Assembly: GCF_023701945.1 (NCBI RefSeq)
Contig: NZ_JABAEF010000002.1
Location: 458,518 to 522,517, forward strand
Origin: Rhizobium sp. CG5
Lineage (GTDB): Bacteria; Pseudomonadota; Alphaproteobacteria; Rhizobiales; Rhizobiaceae
Length of the DNA: 64,000 bases
Direction: 5' to 3'
A program made the position numbers and the translations under genes. The notes under the pieces are model-generated. The model saw only the letters and a program-made list of their open reading frames with translations. It did no database searches and had not been told where the DNA came from. Of the stretch, positions 48,697-57,084 are shown piece by piece. The first letter of the stretch is position 1. Every line of letters begins with the position of its first letter.

Positions 48697-48716
48697 GGCG
48701 GCGCCGAAGCGCCGCC
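48697..48716. terminator. Bidirectional terminator hairpin
   Basis: GGCGGCGC-CGAA-GCGCCGCC, perfect eight-base arms. Plus-strand tail CTGTTTGAAA and minus-strand tail TTCGTTCGTTTG are T-rich. It separates the convergent flavoenzyme and PRC-barrel genes. Confidence 0.75.
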
Positions 48717-48750
48717 CTGTTTGAAACGTTGGCACGTTTCCCGTTCCAGG

Positions 48751-49311
48751 TTACTTGGTAACCGTCGACGAGGTGGTGGTGCCATCGGTTGGTGTCGTCA
48801 TCGTGCTGGATGCGTCGGCCTGGTCGTCCAGAGTCTTGAATTCAGGCGCGGCCTTCAGCGTCTCGGCCGTTTCCATGGTCGTCAGCTTGATGTCGTTGCC
48901 ATCAGCTTCGCGGGTCACGGTCAGCTTGGACATTGGAACGGCGACGTTCTTTTCGCCGATGCCGATAAAGCCGCCGACGCCGACGACGGCTGCGACAATG
49001 CCGCCCTGTTCTTCGATGATCAGGTCGTTGATGTCACCGATGCTCTCGTTGGCCGAGTTCAGGACCGGCTGGCCGATGAAGTCATTGGCGCTGACCTGCG
49101 TGGTGCTCTGTTCGGTCAGGTAGGTGTCGTTCATCGCACCCGTCGTGGCAGCCGGTGCCATGGTATCGGTCGATGGCGTGACGCCCGTTGCTGCCGGAGC
49201 TTCCGTGGTCGGAGCGGCCGGGGTGGTGGCGTCCTGAGCATAAGCAAAGGGAGCGATGGCAGTGGAGCCGAGCAGAATGGCTGCTGCGAAAGTGGTAATG
49301 GTCTTGTTCAT
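48751..49311 (-). CDS. Exported PRC-barrel domain protein
   Basis: A 186-residue protein. The start at 49311 (MNKTITTFAAAILLGSTAIAPFAYAQD) has an AGGTAGG site and encodes a signal peptide. An Ala/Thr/Pro-rich linker (PAAPTTEAPAATGVTPSTDTM) follows, then a PRC-barrel (SANDFIGQPVLNSANESIGDINDLIIEEQGGIVAAVVGVGGFIGIGEKNVAVPMSKL) and a Thr-rich tail. The family is common in the rhizobial envelope, with unclear function. Confidence 0.88.
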   Translation of the reverse strand: MNKTITTFAAAILLGSTAIAPFAYAQDATTPAAPTTEAPAATGVTPSTDTMAPAATTGAMNDTYLTEQSTTQVSANDFIGQPVLNSANESIGDINDLIIEEQGGIVAAVVGVGGFIGIGEKNVAVPMSKLTVTREADGNDIKLTTMETAETLKAAPEFKTLDDQADASSTMTTPTDGTTTSSTVTK

Positions 49312-49518
49312 CTCGAACCTACCTTTCAAGGGTGATTGGCGTTGCGAAATGACGCGACTGGCAATGGATCTGTAAGGAGCCTGCAGCGTCGGTTCGAGAG
49401 GAAAATGCCTGGGGCGCGCATTCGTTCCGAAAAAAGCGCGCAATATATTTTTGCGCGCAGATGGAACATTCTGGCCCTGTTTCTGTGTTTGGCGCTTTTA
49501 TGGCTGGCAAAAAAGCCG

Positions 49519-50406
49519 CTAAATCCGAAATTTCGGGTCGAATTTACCTTTGACGGAGATCCCCAGATCGAACACGTGGCCGCCCAGAGGATCGGCCGCA
49601 AGGCCCGCCGCATTGAGGTTTTCCGTGGCCGAGGTGACCAGCATCCGCCCGGCGTCGCGCCCGATAAAGGCCGGGCAGGTGGTCTGCCGGGCCGGCACGA
49701 GATAGCGCGCCAGATGCTGTCCCGCCGCATCATAGCGATCGACGGCGCCGACGCCCCAGCGGGCATTCCAGATTGTGCCCTCGGCATCGCAAACCGATCC
49801 GTCGAAGCCGCCGTCCTCGCCCGTTCCGTCGATCAGAACACTGGGCGCCCCGATCGGCAGACCCTTGGCGGGGTCGAGAGCCACCTGCATCAGTTTGTTG
49901 ACGCGGGTATCGGTAAAATAGCCGACCGTGCCGTCCGGCGAGAAGCAGATCGAGTTGGGAATGGAAATCTCGCCGTAGAGCTTCGTCACCGTCGTTCCGG
50001 CGACGTGATAGATCGAGCCGGCGCCCGTGGCGGCCGTCTTGCCCATCGTGCCGATCCACAAGGCGCCGCTTTGGTGAACCCGTCCATCGTTCGAACGGTT
50101 GTCCGGCCGGTCCGGCTCCAGGGTCGCATGCAGCGTCAGTTCGCCGCTTGCGGTATCGCGCAGATAGAGCCCCTGGTCGCTGGCCAGCAGCTGGCGGCGA
50201 TCGTCGATAAAGGCCAGCACGCTGGCCATGACCGGTAGCGGATGAACGGTGGTTCGGCCGCTGGTGAGATGGTGTTCGGTCAGGGTCTTGCCCAGGATGT
50301 CCAACCACCAGGCGGTGTCCGTGCCGGCATCGTAGGTCGGGCCTTCGGCGAGGTCATGCCGTGTGTCGAGGAGGACGTGTCCTGAAAATGCCGATGTCGA
50401 ACTCAT
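49519..50406 (-). CDS. SMP-30/gluconolactonase family lactonase
   Basis: A 295-residue beta-propeller lactonase; the start at 50406 has GGAGG eight bases upstream. Metal-binding positions of SMP-30 are visible: the Glu in DLAEGPTYDAG, the Asn/Asp in RSNDGRVHQSGALWIGTMG, the Asn in SIPNSICFSPDG and the Asp in DGSVCDAEGTIWNARWG. Substrates are sugar lactones in central or pentose/uronate pathways. A 10-base-arm inverted repeat lies just upstream and may be the operator of a missing regulator. Confidence 0.92.
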   Translation of the reverse strand: MSSTSAFSGHVLLDTRHDLAEGPTYDAGTDTAWWLDILGKTLTEHHLTSGRTTVHPLPVMASVLAFIDDRRQLLASDQGLYLRDTASGELTLHATLEPDRPDNRSNDGRVHQSGALWIGTMGKTAATGAGSIYHVAGTTVTKLYGEISIPNSICFSPDGTVGYFTDTRVNKLMQVALDPAKGLPIGAPSVLIDGTGEDGGFDGSVCDAEGTIWNARWGVGAVDRYDAAGQHLARYLVPARQTTCPAFIGRDAGRMLVTSATENLNAAGLAADPLGGHVFDLGISVKGKFDPKFRI

Positions 50407-50863
50407 GCCTGCGAACCTCCATGTCATGCCGATTGCAAGTTCGTGCCATATCGGCATGATAACACGCAAGCGATTACCCCAAATTCGACAATGGTCGCTG
50501 GACGGTCGGCGAATTCTCCGTCTATTGTCTACCTCTATCAAGAGGTTGGCTCGCTCCCGACTCATGTCGTTATACCCGGCAAGTGCAAAAGCTGATATTT
50601 TGAGTATGAAATAGTCTGAGCAATATACAAAACTGAATTTTTCAATATCAAACCGATTTTGCAAGCGATCTTTTAAGTAGTGCATTGCAGATCGTGCCAG
50701 CTTTGGAAAGCGAATCTGGCCGTCTATCTGTTTTATGGCAAAATATATAGTCAAAGCGCTTTGAATGGTTGTTTTGGCGAGATTCATAGTCGGCGGCGCG
50801 GTTGGGAACTTCCGCACAAGGTAAGGCAATTGAAACGTGCGTGAAGATCTGGGGAAAGCGTCA
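50407..50863. other. AT-richer divergent intergenic region
   Basis: 457 bases between the leftward lactonase and the rightward LuxR-type gene. It holds the inverted repeat 50424-50459 near the lactonase and a perfect 12-base palindrome CAAAGCGCTTTG at 50752-50763, about 100 bases before luxR. The leftward frame is open through here but reads as non-coding, and GC drops noticeably. Confidence 0.6.
50424..50459. promoter_or_regulatory. Inverted repeat upstream of the lactonase gene
   Basis: TCATGCCGAT-16 bases-ATCGGCATGA, perfect 10-base arms, ending 18 bases before the lactonase ATG in its direction of reading. Candidate repressor operator or leader hairpin. Confidence 0.5.
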
Positions 50864-51604
50864 ATGTCGACTGATGAGAATGCCGTTACGGTGGCGTCGG
50901 TGGGAGACTTTATCACCGAGATAAACGGCTTCAAGACGCAGTTCGATGTCTTCCGGCTGATGAAGCGGCTGACGGAAGCCTTCGGGTCCAGGGCCTTCAT
51001 GGTGATGAACCTGCCATCGGCGACCTCGCTCAACCTGTCGAGCAATTCCATCATCACCAACTGGCCGGCCGAACTGCTGGCCGAATACGACCAGATCCCG
51101 TTGTTTTCCAGCAGTCCCGTCATCTCAAGGCTGCGCAATTCGACGGCGCCCTTCCGCTTCGATATCGAGGTCATCGCAAAGGAACGCGATGCGAGCACGA
51201 TGGAAACCGCCAGGGGCCTGTTCAAACGTTTCAGGATGTCGCACGGCGCCTATTTCCCGGTGCACGATGCCTCGGGCACGCGCGGAGCCGTTTCCTTTTC
51301 CGGAGATCGCGCGCCGTTCACGCTGCTGGAGATGATGGAACTGACCTATATCTCGACGCATATCTACAACCGCCTGGCGGAAATCCGCGACCTCGACACC
51401 CGCGCCACCGATACGCTGACCGAGCGCGAGATCGATTGTCTCAACTGGACCGCAGCCGGCAAGACCAGCGTCGAGATCGCCGAGATTCTCGGGCTGTCCG
51501 AGCACACGATCAACCACTATCTCAACCGCGCCACCAAGAAGCTGGATACGGTCAATCGCACCCAGGCGGTCGCCAAGGCGCTGCGGCTCGGATTGATCAA
51601 GTAG
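50864..51604 (+). CDS. LuxR-family regulator without key AHL-binding residues
   Basis: A 246-residue regulator; the start at 50864 is preferred (GGGGAAAG site) over a GTG at 50837. An autoinducer-binding-like domain covers residues about 20-165 and a LuxR helix-turn-helix covers about 180-240 (LTEREIDCLNWTAAGKTSVEIAEILGLSEHTINHYLNRATKKL). Gap-free alignment to the TraR AHL residues W57, Y61, D70, P71 and W85 gives L71, Y75, S84, P85 and F99. Three of five are changed, so a canonical AHL ligand is unlikely. No luxI-type gene is nearby. It lies just upstream of nasT; control of nitrate genes is speculative. Confidence 0.9.
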   Translation: MSTDENAVTVASVGDFITEINGFKTQFDVFRLMKRLTEAFGSRAFMVMNLPSATSLNLSSNSIITNWPAELLAEYDQIPLFSSSPVISRLRNSTAPFRFDIEVIAKERDASTMETARGLFKRFRMSHGAYFPVHDASGTRGAVSFSGDRAPFTLLEMMELTYISTHIYNRLAEIRDLDTRATDTLTEREIDCLNWTAAGKTSVEIAEILGLSEHTINHYLNRATKKLDTVNRTQAVAKALRLGLIK

Positions 51605-51697
51605 CGCAGCCGCGGACCTGCCGTCTGTCTGAAATTGACGGCAGCGGACCGCAACTTGGCCGTTGCGTGGCCAGAGCATTTCGGCCATGAATGCGCC

Positions 51698-52288
51698 ATG
51701 GCGAGCCCCGATCTGACAATCCTGGTGATCGATGAAAATGCTCTGCGCGCGTCGATCATCGAGGCGGGCCTGCATGCTGCTGGCCATCTGAACGTCACCA
51801 TCATCCGCGATGTCCTGGGCGTTGCCCGGCAGATCGAGCGGCTGGCGCCCGATGTCATCGTCATTTCTCTGGAAAACCCCAACCGCGACATGCTGGAAAG
51901 CATGTTCCAGCTGTCGCGCACGGTGAAGCGGCCGATCGCCATGTTCGTCGATCGCTCCGATCAGGGCATGATCGAGGCGGCCGTCGAGGCCGGCGTGTCG
52001 GCCTATGTGGTGGACGGCCTGCGCCAGGAACGGGTCAAGCCGATCCTCGACATGGCGATCAGCCGCTTCAATGCCTATTCCCGCATGGCCCGCGAACTGG
52101 ACGAGGCCCGCACCGAACTCGAAAACCGCAAGCTGATCGAGCGGGCCAAGGGCATCCTGATGAAATCCAAGAGGATCGATGAGGACGAAGCCTACAGGCT
52201 GCTGCGCTCCACCGCCATGAAACAGAACCGCAAGATCGCCGAAATCGCCCAGAGCCTTGTTCTGGCCGCCGGCCTGCTGGAGGATTGA
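51698..52288 (+). CDS. nasT: ANTAR-domain antiterminator NasT
   Basis: A 196-residue regulator; the start at 51698 (MASPDLTILVIDENALRASII) fits the family. The N-terminal receiver-like domain is followed by a coiled coil and the ANTAR RNA-binding domain (LENRKLIERAKGILMKSKRIDEDEAYRLLRSTAMKQNRKIAEIAQSLV). NasT binds paired hairpins in a leader RNA and blocks terminator formation when nitrate or nitrite frees it from NasS. The usual phospho-acceptor position is Ser57 (VIVISLENPNRD), so phosphorylation there is impossible, consistent with control by NasS sequestration. The next gene is nasS. Confidence 0.94.
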   Translation: MASPDLTILVIDENALRASIIEAGLHAAGHLNVTIIRDVLGVARQIERLAPDVIVISLENPNRDMLESMFQLSRTVKRPIAMFVDRSDQGMIEAAVEAGVSAYVVDGLRQERVKPILDMAISRFNAYSRMARELDEARTELENRKLIERAKGILMKSKRIDEDEAYRLLRSTAMKQNRKIAEIAQSLVLAAGLLED

Positions 52289-52293
52289 CGCCC

Positions 52294-53520
52294 ATGCCGG
52301 ACCGGATGGACATCACCCTGGGCTTCATGCCGCTGTTCGACAGCGCCGTCGTCGTCACCGCGGCGGAAAAGGGCTTTGCCAGCGACGAGGGGCTGGATCT
52401 GAAGCTGGTCCGCGAAACCTCCTGGGCCAATATCCGCGACCGCATTGCCGTCGGCCATTTCCAGGCCGCCCATATGCTGGCGCCCATGCCGATCGCCGCC
52501 AATCTCGGCCTGTCGCCTATGTCGACGCCGCTGATCACGCCGATGGCGCTGAACCTCGGCGGCAATGCCATCACGGTCTCGACAGCACTCTACGAGGCCA
52601 TGCTGGGCGAGGGGCTGGTGGCCGATCTGGAGCCGCGCGGTGCTGGTGCCGCATTGAAGGCCGTGGTCGAAGCGCGCAAGCGCCTCGGCCTGCCCATGCT
52701 GCGTTTTGCCGTGGTGCATTTCCATTCGGGCCACAATTACGAACTGCGCTATTGGCTGGCCGCCTGCGGCATCTCGCCCGATCACGACGTCGAGATCGCC
52801 GCCGTGCCGCCGCCGCTGATGCCGGACGCGCTGATGATGGACCGCATCGACGGCTATTGCGTCGGCGAGCCCTGGAACACCGTCTCCGTCGATCGCAACA
52901 TCGGCCGCATCGTCACCGTCAAGGCCAAGATCTGGCGCAACAGCCCGGAAAAGGTTCTGGGCGTGTCGAAAGCATGGGCCGATGCCAATCGCCCGGCGCT
53001 TGATGCCCTGCTCAGAGCCTGCTACCGTGCGGCGCAATGGTGCGGCAATCCGGAAAACATCGAGGAACTGGCCGGCATCATGGCGGCGCGGCAATATCTG
53101 GGTGTCGAGGGCCGGCTGCTGCTGCCCGAGCTGACCGGCCGCATCTTCGTCGCGCCTGACGTGACCGTCGAGGTCGAGGATTTTCTCGTGCTCGACCGCA
53201 AGGCCGCCAATTTCCCCTGGCAGAGCCACGCCCTGTGGTTCTACAGCCAGATGGTGCGCTGGGGTCATTGCAGCCATTCGCCCCACAATGCGCTGATCGC
53301 CCGCGATTCCTATCGCCCCGATCTCTACCGCCAGGCCCTGAAGCCGATTTTCGCCGCCATGCCCGGCGCCAATCTCAAGGTCGAAGGCGCGCTCGCCGCG
53401 CCGCAATATATCGGCGCCACTGTCGGCCGGCTGATGCTGGGTCCTGACGGCTTTTTCGACGGCCGGATTTTCGATCCGGACCGGCTTGACGATTATATTG
53501 CCAGCCAGGCGATCGCCTAA
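52294..53520 (+). CDS. nasS: Nitrate/nitrite sensor NasS
   Basis: A 408-residue NrtA-like solute-binding protein without a signal peptide (MPDRMDITLGFMPLFDSAVVVTAAEKGF), hence cytosolic. It shares the nitrate-site architecture with the exported NrtA in this window (AVVHFHSGHNYELRYWLAACGI; DGYCVGEPWNTVSV; FPWQSHALWFYSQMVRWGH). In the NasS-NasT system it holds NasT inactive until nitrate or nitrite binds. It begins six bases after the nasT stop. Gene order is nasT-nasS. Confidence 0.94.
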   Translation: MPDRMDITLGFMPLFDSAVVVTAAEKGFASDEGLDLKLVRETSWANIRDRIAVGHFQAAHMLAPMPIAANLGLSPMSTPLITPMALNLGGNAITVSTALYEAMLGEGLVADLEPRGAGAALKAVVEARKRLGLPMLRFAVVHFHSGHNYELRYWLAACGISPDHDVEIAAVPPPLMPDALMMDRIDGYCVGEPWNTVSVDRNIGRIVTVKAKIWRNSPEKVLGVSKAWADANRPALDALLRACYRAAQWCGNPENIEELAGIMAARQYLGVEGRLLLPELTGRIFVAPDVTVEVEDFLVLDRKAANFPWQSHALWFYSQMVRWGHCSHSPHNALIARDSYRPDLYRQALKPIFAAMPGANLKVEGALAAPQYIGATVGRLMLGPDGFFDGRIFDPDRLDDYIASQAIA

Positions 53521-53554
53521 GACATGCACAACTTTGCGCCCGCAATATAGGCAC

Positions 53555-53571
53555 TGCACAATTGCTGTGCG
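53555..53571 (+). promoter_or_regulatory. NtrC-like enhancer site
   Basis: TGCACAATTGCTGTGCG fits the NtrC pattern GCAC-N7-GTGC exactly. It is about 100 bases upstream of the -24 element of the nrtA promoter, a normal enhancer distance. A weaker half-match (TGCACAACTTTGCGC) is at 53525-53539. Confidence 0.65.
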
Positions 53572-53655
53572 TCGGCGGTGCGGTCTTGACTGCACAAAGA
53601 ATAATCAAAACGCTTAACATATTGAAAATATATGATAATAAAAACTATTGCCATC

Positions 53656-53672
53656 TTGGCACGATTTATGCA
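53656..53672 (+). promoter_or_regulatory. Sigma-54 (-24/-12) promoter of the nrt-nir-nas operon
   Basis: TTGGCACGATTTATGCA: GG at 53658-53659 and GC at 53670-53671 with the required ten bases between, matching TTGGCACG-N4-TTGCA at all but one position. Transcription should begin near 53682, just before the two leader hairpins. Confidence 0.85.
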
Positions 53673-53684
53673 TGTTAAGAGCCA

Positions 53685-53729
53685 AGTCCAGAGGGGACTA
53701 CCAAACAAGACGCGTCCAACGAAGGGCGC
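53685..53729 (+). promoter_or_regulatory. ANTAR-target RNA: tandem hairpins bound by NasT
   Basis: Hairpin 1: AGTCC-AGAGG-GGACT (53685-53699). Hairpin 2: GCGTCC-AACGAA-GGGCGC (53712-53729, one G-U pair) with a six-base loop. Both loops have A at position 1 and G at position 4, the signature of ANTAR-bound RNA; loop 1 is five bases in this register. Twelve bases link the hairpins and a terminator starts eight bases later. Confidence 0.78.
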
Positions 53730-53736
53730 TCAAGGC

Positions 53737-53795
53737 AAAGCCGCCAAACTGATATCCAAAGCCTTATGGCTTGGAATTAGTTTGGCGGCTTTTTT
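53737..53795 (+). terminator. Leader terminator (attenuator) upstream of nrtA
   Basis: AAAGCCGCCAAACT (53737-53750) pairs perfectly over 14 bases with AGTTTGGCGGCTTT (53779-53792), followed by six T (53790-53795). The loop holds a small hairpin (CCAAAGCC-TTAT-GGCTTGG). It stands 71 bases before the nrtA ATG, so without NasT most transcripts should end here. Confidence 0.9.
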
Positions 53796-53866
53796 CGTTT
53801 TTCTCCTCGGACATCTGGCCACATGGACGACCGCTCAAGAGCCGTCCTTCTGAAGGAGAACCGAGC

Positions 53867-55180
53867 ATGAAGCCGATTTCGATTGCCGCCACCGAGTGTC
53901 TGGCCACCCGCCGCGAGTTCCTGCGCAAGTCGGTGGCAACTGCCGCCGTCATCACCGCCGCCCGCACGCTGCTGCCGTCCGGCGCCTATGCGGCGGTGGC
54001 CGCCCCTGAGGTCACCGGCGCCAAGCTCGGCTATATCGCGCTGACCGATGCCGCGCCCCTGGTGATTGCCGCCGAAAAGGGCCTGTTTGCCAAACATGGC
54101 ATGCCGGATGTCGAAGTGCTGAAGCAGGCCTCCTGGGGCGCGACGCGCGACAATCTCGTGCTCGGCGGTGCTGCGAACGGCATTGACGGCGCCCATATCC
54201 TGTCGCCGATGCCGTATCTGATGCACATCGGCAAGGTGACGCAGAACAACGTTCCCGTGCCGATGGCCATGCTGGCGCGCCTCAATTACGACAGCCAGGC
54301 GATTTCGGTCGCCAAGGAATATGCCGCCACCGGCGTCGGCCTTGATTCCTCCAAGCTGAAGGAGGCCTTTGCCGCCAAGAAGGCTGCGGGCGCGGAAGTC
54401 AAGGTTGCCGTGACCTTCCCGGGCGGCACCCATGATCTGTGGATGCGCTACTGGCTGGCCGCCGGCGGCATCGACCCCGACAAGGACGTCTCGACCATCG
54501 TCGTGCCGCCGCCGCAGATGGTGGCCAATATGAAGGTCGGCAACATGGACGCCTTCTGCGTCGGCGAGCCGTGGAACGAGCAGCTGGTCAACCAGGGCAT
54601 CGGCTTCACCGCCTGCACGACAGGCGAGATCTGGAAAGGCCATCCGGAAAAGGCGCTCGGCATGCGCGCCGATTGGGTCGAGAAGAACCCCAATGCCGTA
54701 AAGGCCATCCTGATGGCCGTGATGGAGGCCCAGATGTGGTGCGACAGCATGGACAACAAGGAAGAGATGGCCGCCATCCTCGGCAAGCGCCAGTGGTTCA
54801 ACGTGCCGCCGAAGGATGTCGTCGGCCGCCTGAAGGGCGACATCAACTACGGCAATGGCCGCGTCGAGACGGCCACCGGCCTTGAGATGAAGTTCTGGGC
54901 CGACGGCGTCTCCTACCCCTACCAGAGCCACGACAGCTGGTTCATCGCTGAAAACATCCGCTGGGGCAAGTTTGCGCCGGACACCGACATTAAGGCGCTG
55001 GTCAAAGAGGTCAACCGCGAAGACCTGTGGCGCCAGGCCGCCGCCGACCTCGGCGTCGCCGCTGCCGACATCCCGGCCTCCAAGTCGCGTGGGACAGAAA
55101 CCTTCTTCGACGGCAAGGTTTTCGACCCGGAAAACCCGTCGGCCTATCTCGACAGCCTGACCATCAAGGCGGCGTCGTAA
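53867..55180 (+). CDS. nrtA: Nitrate ABC transporter substrate-binding protein
   Basis: A 437-residue periplasmic protein; the start at 53867 has AAGGAGA upstream. A Tat-type signal peptide is clear: TRREFLRKSVATAAVITAARTL. The mature domain begins VTGAKLGYIALTDAAPLVIAAEKGLF and carries the nitrate-site blocks GGTHDLWMRYWLAAGGIDPD, NMDAFCVGEPWNEQLV and YPYQSHDSWFIAENIRWGKF. First gene after the regulated leader. A 128-base mosaic repeat separates it from nrtB. Confidence 0.95.
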   Translation: MKPISIAATECLATRREFLRKSVATAAVITAARTLLPSGAYAAVAAPEVTGAKLGYIALTDAAPLVIAAEKGLFAKHGMPDVEVLKQASWGATRDNLVLGGAANGIDGAHILSPMPYLMHIGKVTQNNVPVPMAMLARLNYDSQAISVAKEYAATGVGLDSSKLKEAFAAKKAAGAEVKVAVTFPGGTHDLWMRYWLAAGGIDPDKDVSTIVVPPPQMVANMKVGNMDAFCVGEPWNEQLVNQGIGFTACTTGEIWKGHPEKALGMRADWVEKNPNAVKAILMAVMEAQMWCDSMDNKEEMAAILGKRQWFNVPPKDVVGRLKGDINYGNGRVETATGLEMKFWADGVSYPYQSHDSWFIAENIRWGKFAPDTDIKALVKEVNREDLWRQAAADLGVAAADIPASKSRGTETFFDGKVFDPENPSAYLDSLTIKAAS

Positions 55181-55208
55181 GGGGCAAATCCCGAGCCCGG
55201 CAGCAATC

Positions 55209-55336
55209 CACCTCCCCCTTGAGGGGGGAGGTCGCGCGGAACGCGCGGGTGGGGGTGACTACCGCGAACGCTTAAGGCCGGAGCCGTCACCCCACCCCGG
55301 ACCTGCGGTCCGACCCTCCCCCTCAAGGGGAGGGTG
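55209..55336. repeat. Composite palindromic repeat inside the operon (nrtA-nrtB)
   Basis: CACCTCCCCCTTGAGGGGGG-AGG and CGCGCGGAACGCGCG, a variable centre, then ACCCCGGACCTGCGGTCCG and CCTCCCCCTCAAGGGGAGGG. The outer halves are almost identical to 59534-59651; the centre differs in sequence and length. Confidence 0.88.
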
Positions 55337-55377
55337 GCACCACCAACGAACGACCGGAACCAAAAAAGGACAAAACC

Positions 55378-56271
55378 ATGCCCGCAACAGCACGTACGCA
55401 GACAGCCGCCGTCGCGCCAATGCCGACATCAAAAGGCCAGGTGGTGCGCATGGCGACCCGTCCGGTCGCCAGATATGACGCCCGCAAGATTGCCGCCGCC
55501 ATCGCCCGCAATGTCCTGCCGCCGCTCGTCGTGCTGGCGGCCCTGCTCGGCATCTGGCAGCTGACCTGTTCGCAAGCCGGCTCCAGCCTGCCGCCGCCAA
55601 GCCAGGTGTGGATCGACAGCTACGACCTGATCGCCTTCCCGTTCTTCAATTACGGCTCGCAGGATATCGGCCTTGCCTGGCGCGTGCTGATCTCGCTGGA
55701 ACGCGTTGCCTATGGCTTCGGCCTTGCCGCCGTCTGCGGCGTGCTGATGGGCGCCGTCATCGGCCAGTCGGTCTGGGCCATGCGCGGTCTCGATCCGATC
55801 TTCCAGATCCTGCGCACCGTGCCGCCGCTCGCCTGGCTGCCTCTGTCGCTGGCCGCCTTCCAGAATTCCAATCCTTCCGCGATCTTCGTGATCTTCATCA
55901 CCTCGATCTGGCCGGTGATCATCAACACCGCCGTCGGCGTGCGCAATATCCCGCAGGATTACCGCAACGTCGCCCAGGTGCTGCGGCTCAACCAGGTCGA
56001 GTTCTTCTGGAAGATCATGCTGCCCTCGGCCGCCCCCTACATCTTCACCGGCCTCCGCATCGGCATCGGCCTGTCGTGGCTCGCCATCGTTGCCGCCGAA
56101 ATGCTGACCGGCGGCGTCGGCATCGGCTTCTTCATCTGGGATGCGTGGAACTCCTCGCGGCTCTCCGACATCATCGTCGCTCTCGCCTATATCGGCATCG
56201 TCGGCTTTGCCCTCGACAAGCTGGTGGCCGCGGTCGGCAGTTTCATCACCCGCGGCACTGCGGCCAATTAA
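55378..56271 (+). CDS. nrtB: Nitrate ABC transporter permease
   Basis: A 297-residue inner-membrane protein. A cytoplasmic N-terminus of about 45 residues precedes six hydrophobic segments. The binding-protein-dependent permease EAA loop is NVAQVLRLNQVEFFWKIMLPSAAPYIFTGLRIG. Nitrate/taurine-type permeases are its closest relatives, and genes on either side fix the substrate. nrtC begins ten bases after its stop. Confidence 0.95.
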   Translation: MPATARTQTAAVAPMPTSKGQVVRMATRPVARYDARKIAAAIARNVLPPLVVLAALLGIWQLTCSQAGSSLPPPSQVWIDSYDLIAFPFFNYGSQDIGLAWRVLISLERVAYGFGLAAVCGVLMGAVIGQSVWAMRGLDPIFQILRTVPPLAWLPLSLAAFQNSNPSAIFVIFITSIWPVIINTAVGVRNIPQDYRNVAQVLRLNQVEFFWKIMLPSAAPYIFTGLRIGIGLSWLAIVAAEMLTGGVGIGFFIWDAWNSSRLSDIIVALAYIGIVGFALDKLVAAVGSFITRGTAAN

Positions 56272-56281
56272 GGAGCGCGAC

Positions 56282-57079
56282 ATGACCGCCTATCTCAAGC
56301 TCGATCATATCGACAAGCATTTCGACCGGGCAGGCGTGCGCGCCGAAGTCCTCAAAGATATCAACCTGACCATCGACAAGGGCGAATTCGTCTCGATCAT
56401 CGGCCATTCCGGCTGCGGCAAGTCGACCTTGCTCAACCTGATCGCCGGCCTCACAAAGGTCTCCGCCGGCGCGGTGCTGCTGGAGGACCGGGAAGTCAAC
56501 GCGCCGGGGCCGGAGCGCGCCGTGGTGTTCCAGAACCATTCGCTGCTGCCCTGGCTCACCGTCTATGAAAACGTCAATCTCGGCGTCTCCAAGGTGTTCG
56601 GTTCCACCAAGACCAAGGCCGAGCGCCACGACTGGGTGATGCGCAATCTCGATCTGGTGCAGATGGGCCATGCGAAAGACAAGCGCCCGGCGGAAATCTC
56701 CGGCGGCATGAAGCAGCGCGTCGGCATCGCCCGCGCGCTCGCCATGGAGCCAAAAATCCTGCTGCTCGATGAGCCCTTTGGCGCGCTCGATGCCCTGACC
56801 CGCGCCCATCTGCAGGATGCGGTGATGGAAATCCATGCGCGCCTCGGCAACACGATGATCATGATCACCCATGATGTCGACGAAGCCGTGCTCCTGTCCG
56901 ACCGCATCGTGATGATGACCAACGGCCCGGCCGCGAAAATCGGCGAAGTGCTCGACGTGCCGATACCGCGTCCCCGCGACCGCATCGCGCTGGCGTCTGA
57001 CCGCACCTATCTCAAATCCCGCGAAGCCGTGTTGAAGTTCCTCTACGAACGTCACCGCTTCGTCGAAGCCGCGGAGTAA
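56282..57079 (+). CDS. nrtC: Nitrate ABC transporter ATP-binding protein
   Basis: A 265-residue ATPase; the start at 56282 follows a GGAG site. Walker A is GHSGCGKST (41-49), the Q-loop is VVFQNHSLLPWLTV, the signature is EISGGMKQRVGIARAL and Walker B is ILLLDEPFGALDAL, with the H-loop MITHDVDEAVLLSD. It lacks the extra NrtA-like regulatory domain found in cyanobacterial NrtC. nirB begins five bases after its stop. Confidence 0.95.
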   Translation: MTAYLKLDHIDKHFDRAGVRAEVLKDINLTIDKGEFVSIIGHSGCGKSTLLNLIAGLTKVSAGAVLLEDREVNAPGPERAVVFQNHSLLPWLTVYENVNLGVSKVFGSTKTKAERHDWVMRNLDLVQMGHAKDKRPAEISGGMKQRVGIARALAMEPKILLLDEPFGALDALTRAHLQDAVMEIHARLGNTMIMITHDVDEAVLLSDRIVMMTNGPAAKIGEVLDVPIPRPRDRIALASDRTYLKSREAVLKFLYERHRFVEAAE

Positions 57080-57084
57080 CACGG

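Noticed and set aside
50407..51225. Leftward extension of the lactonase frame to a 568-residue protein
   Set aside because: The extension crosses an AT-rich promoter region and the luxR gene; a good ribosome site at the shorter start and SMP-30 homology both support 50406.
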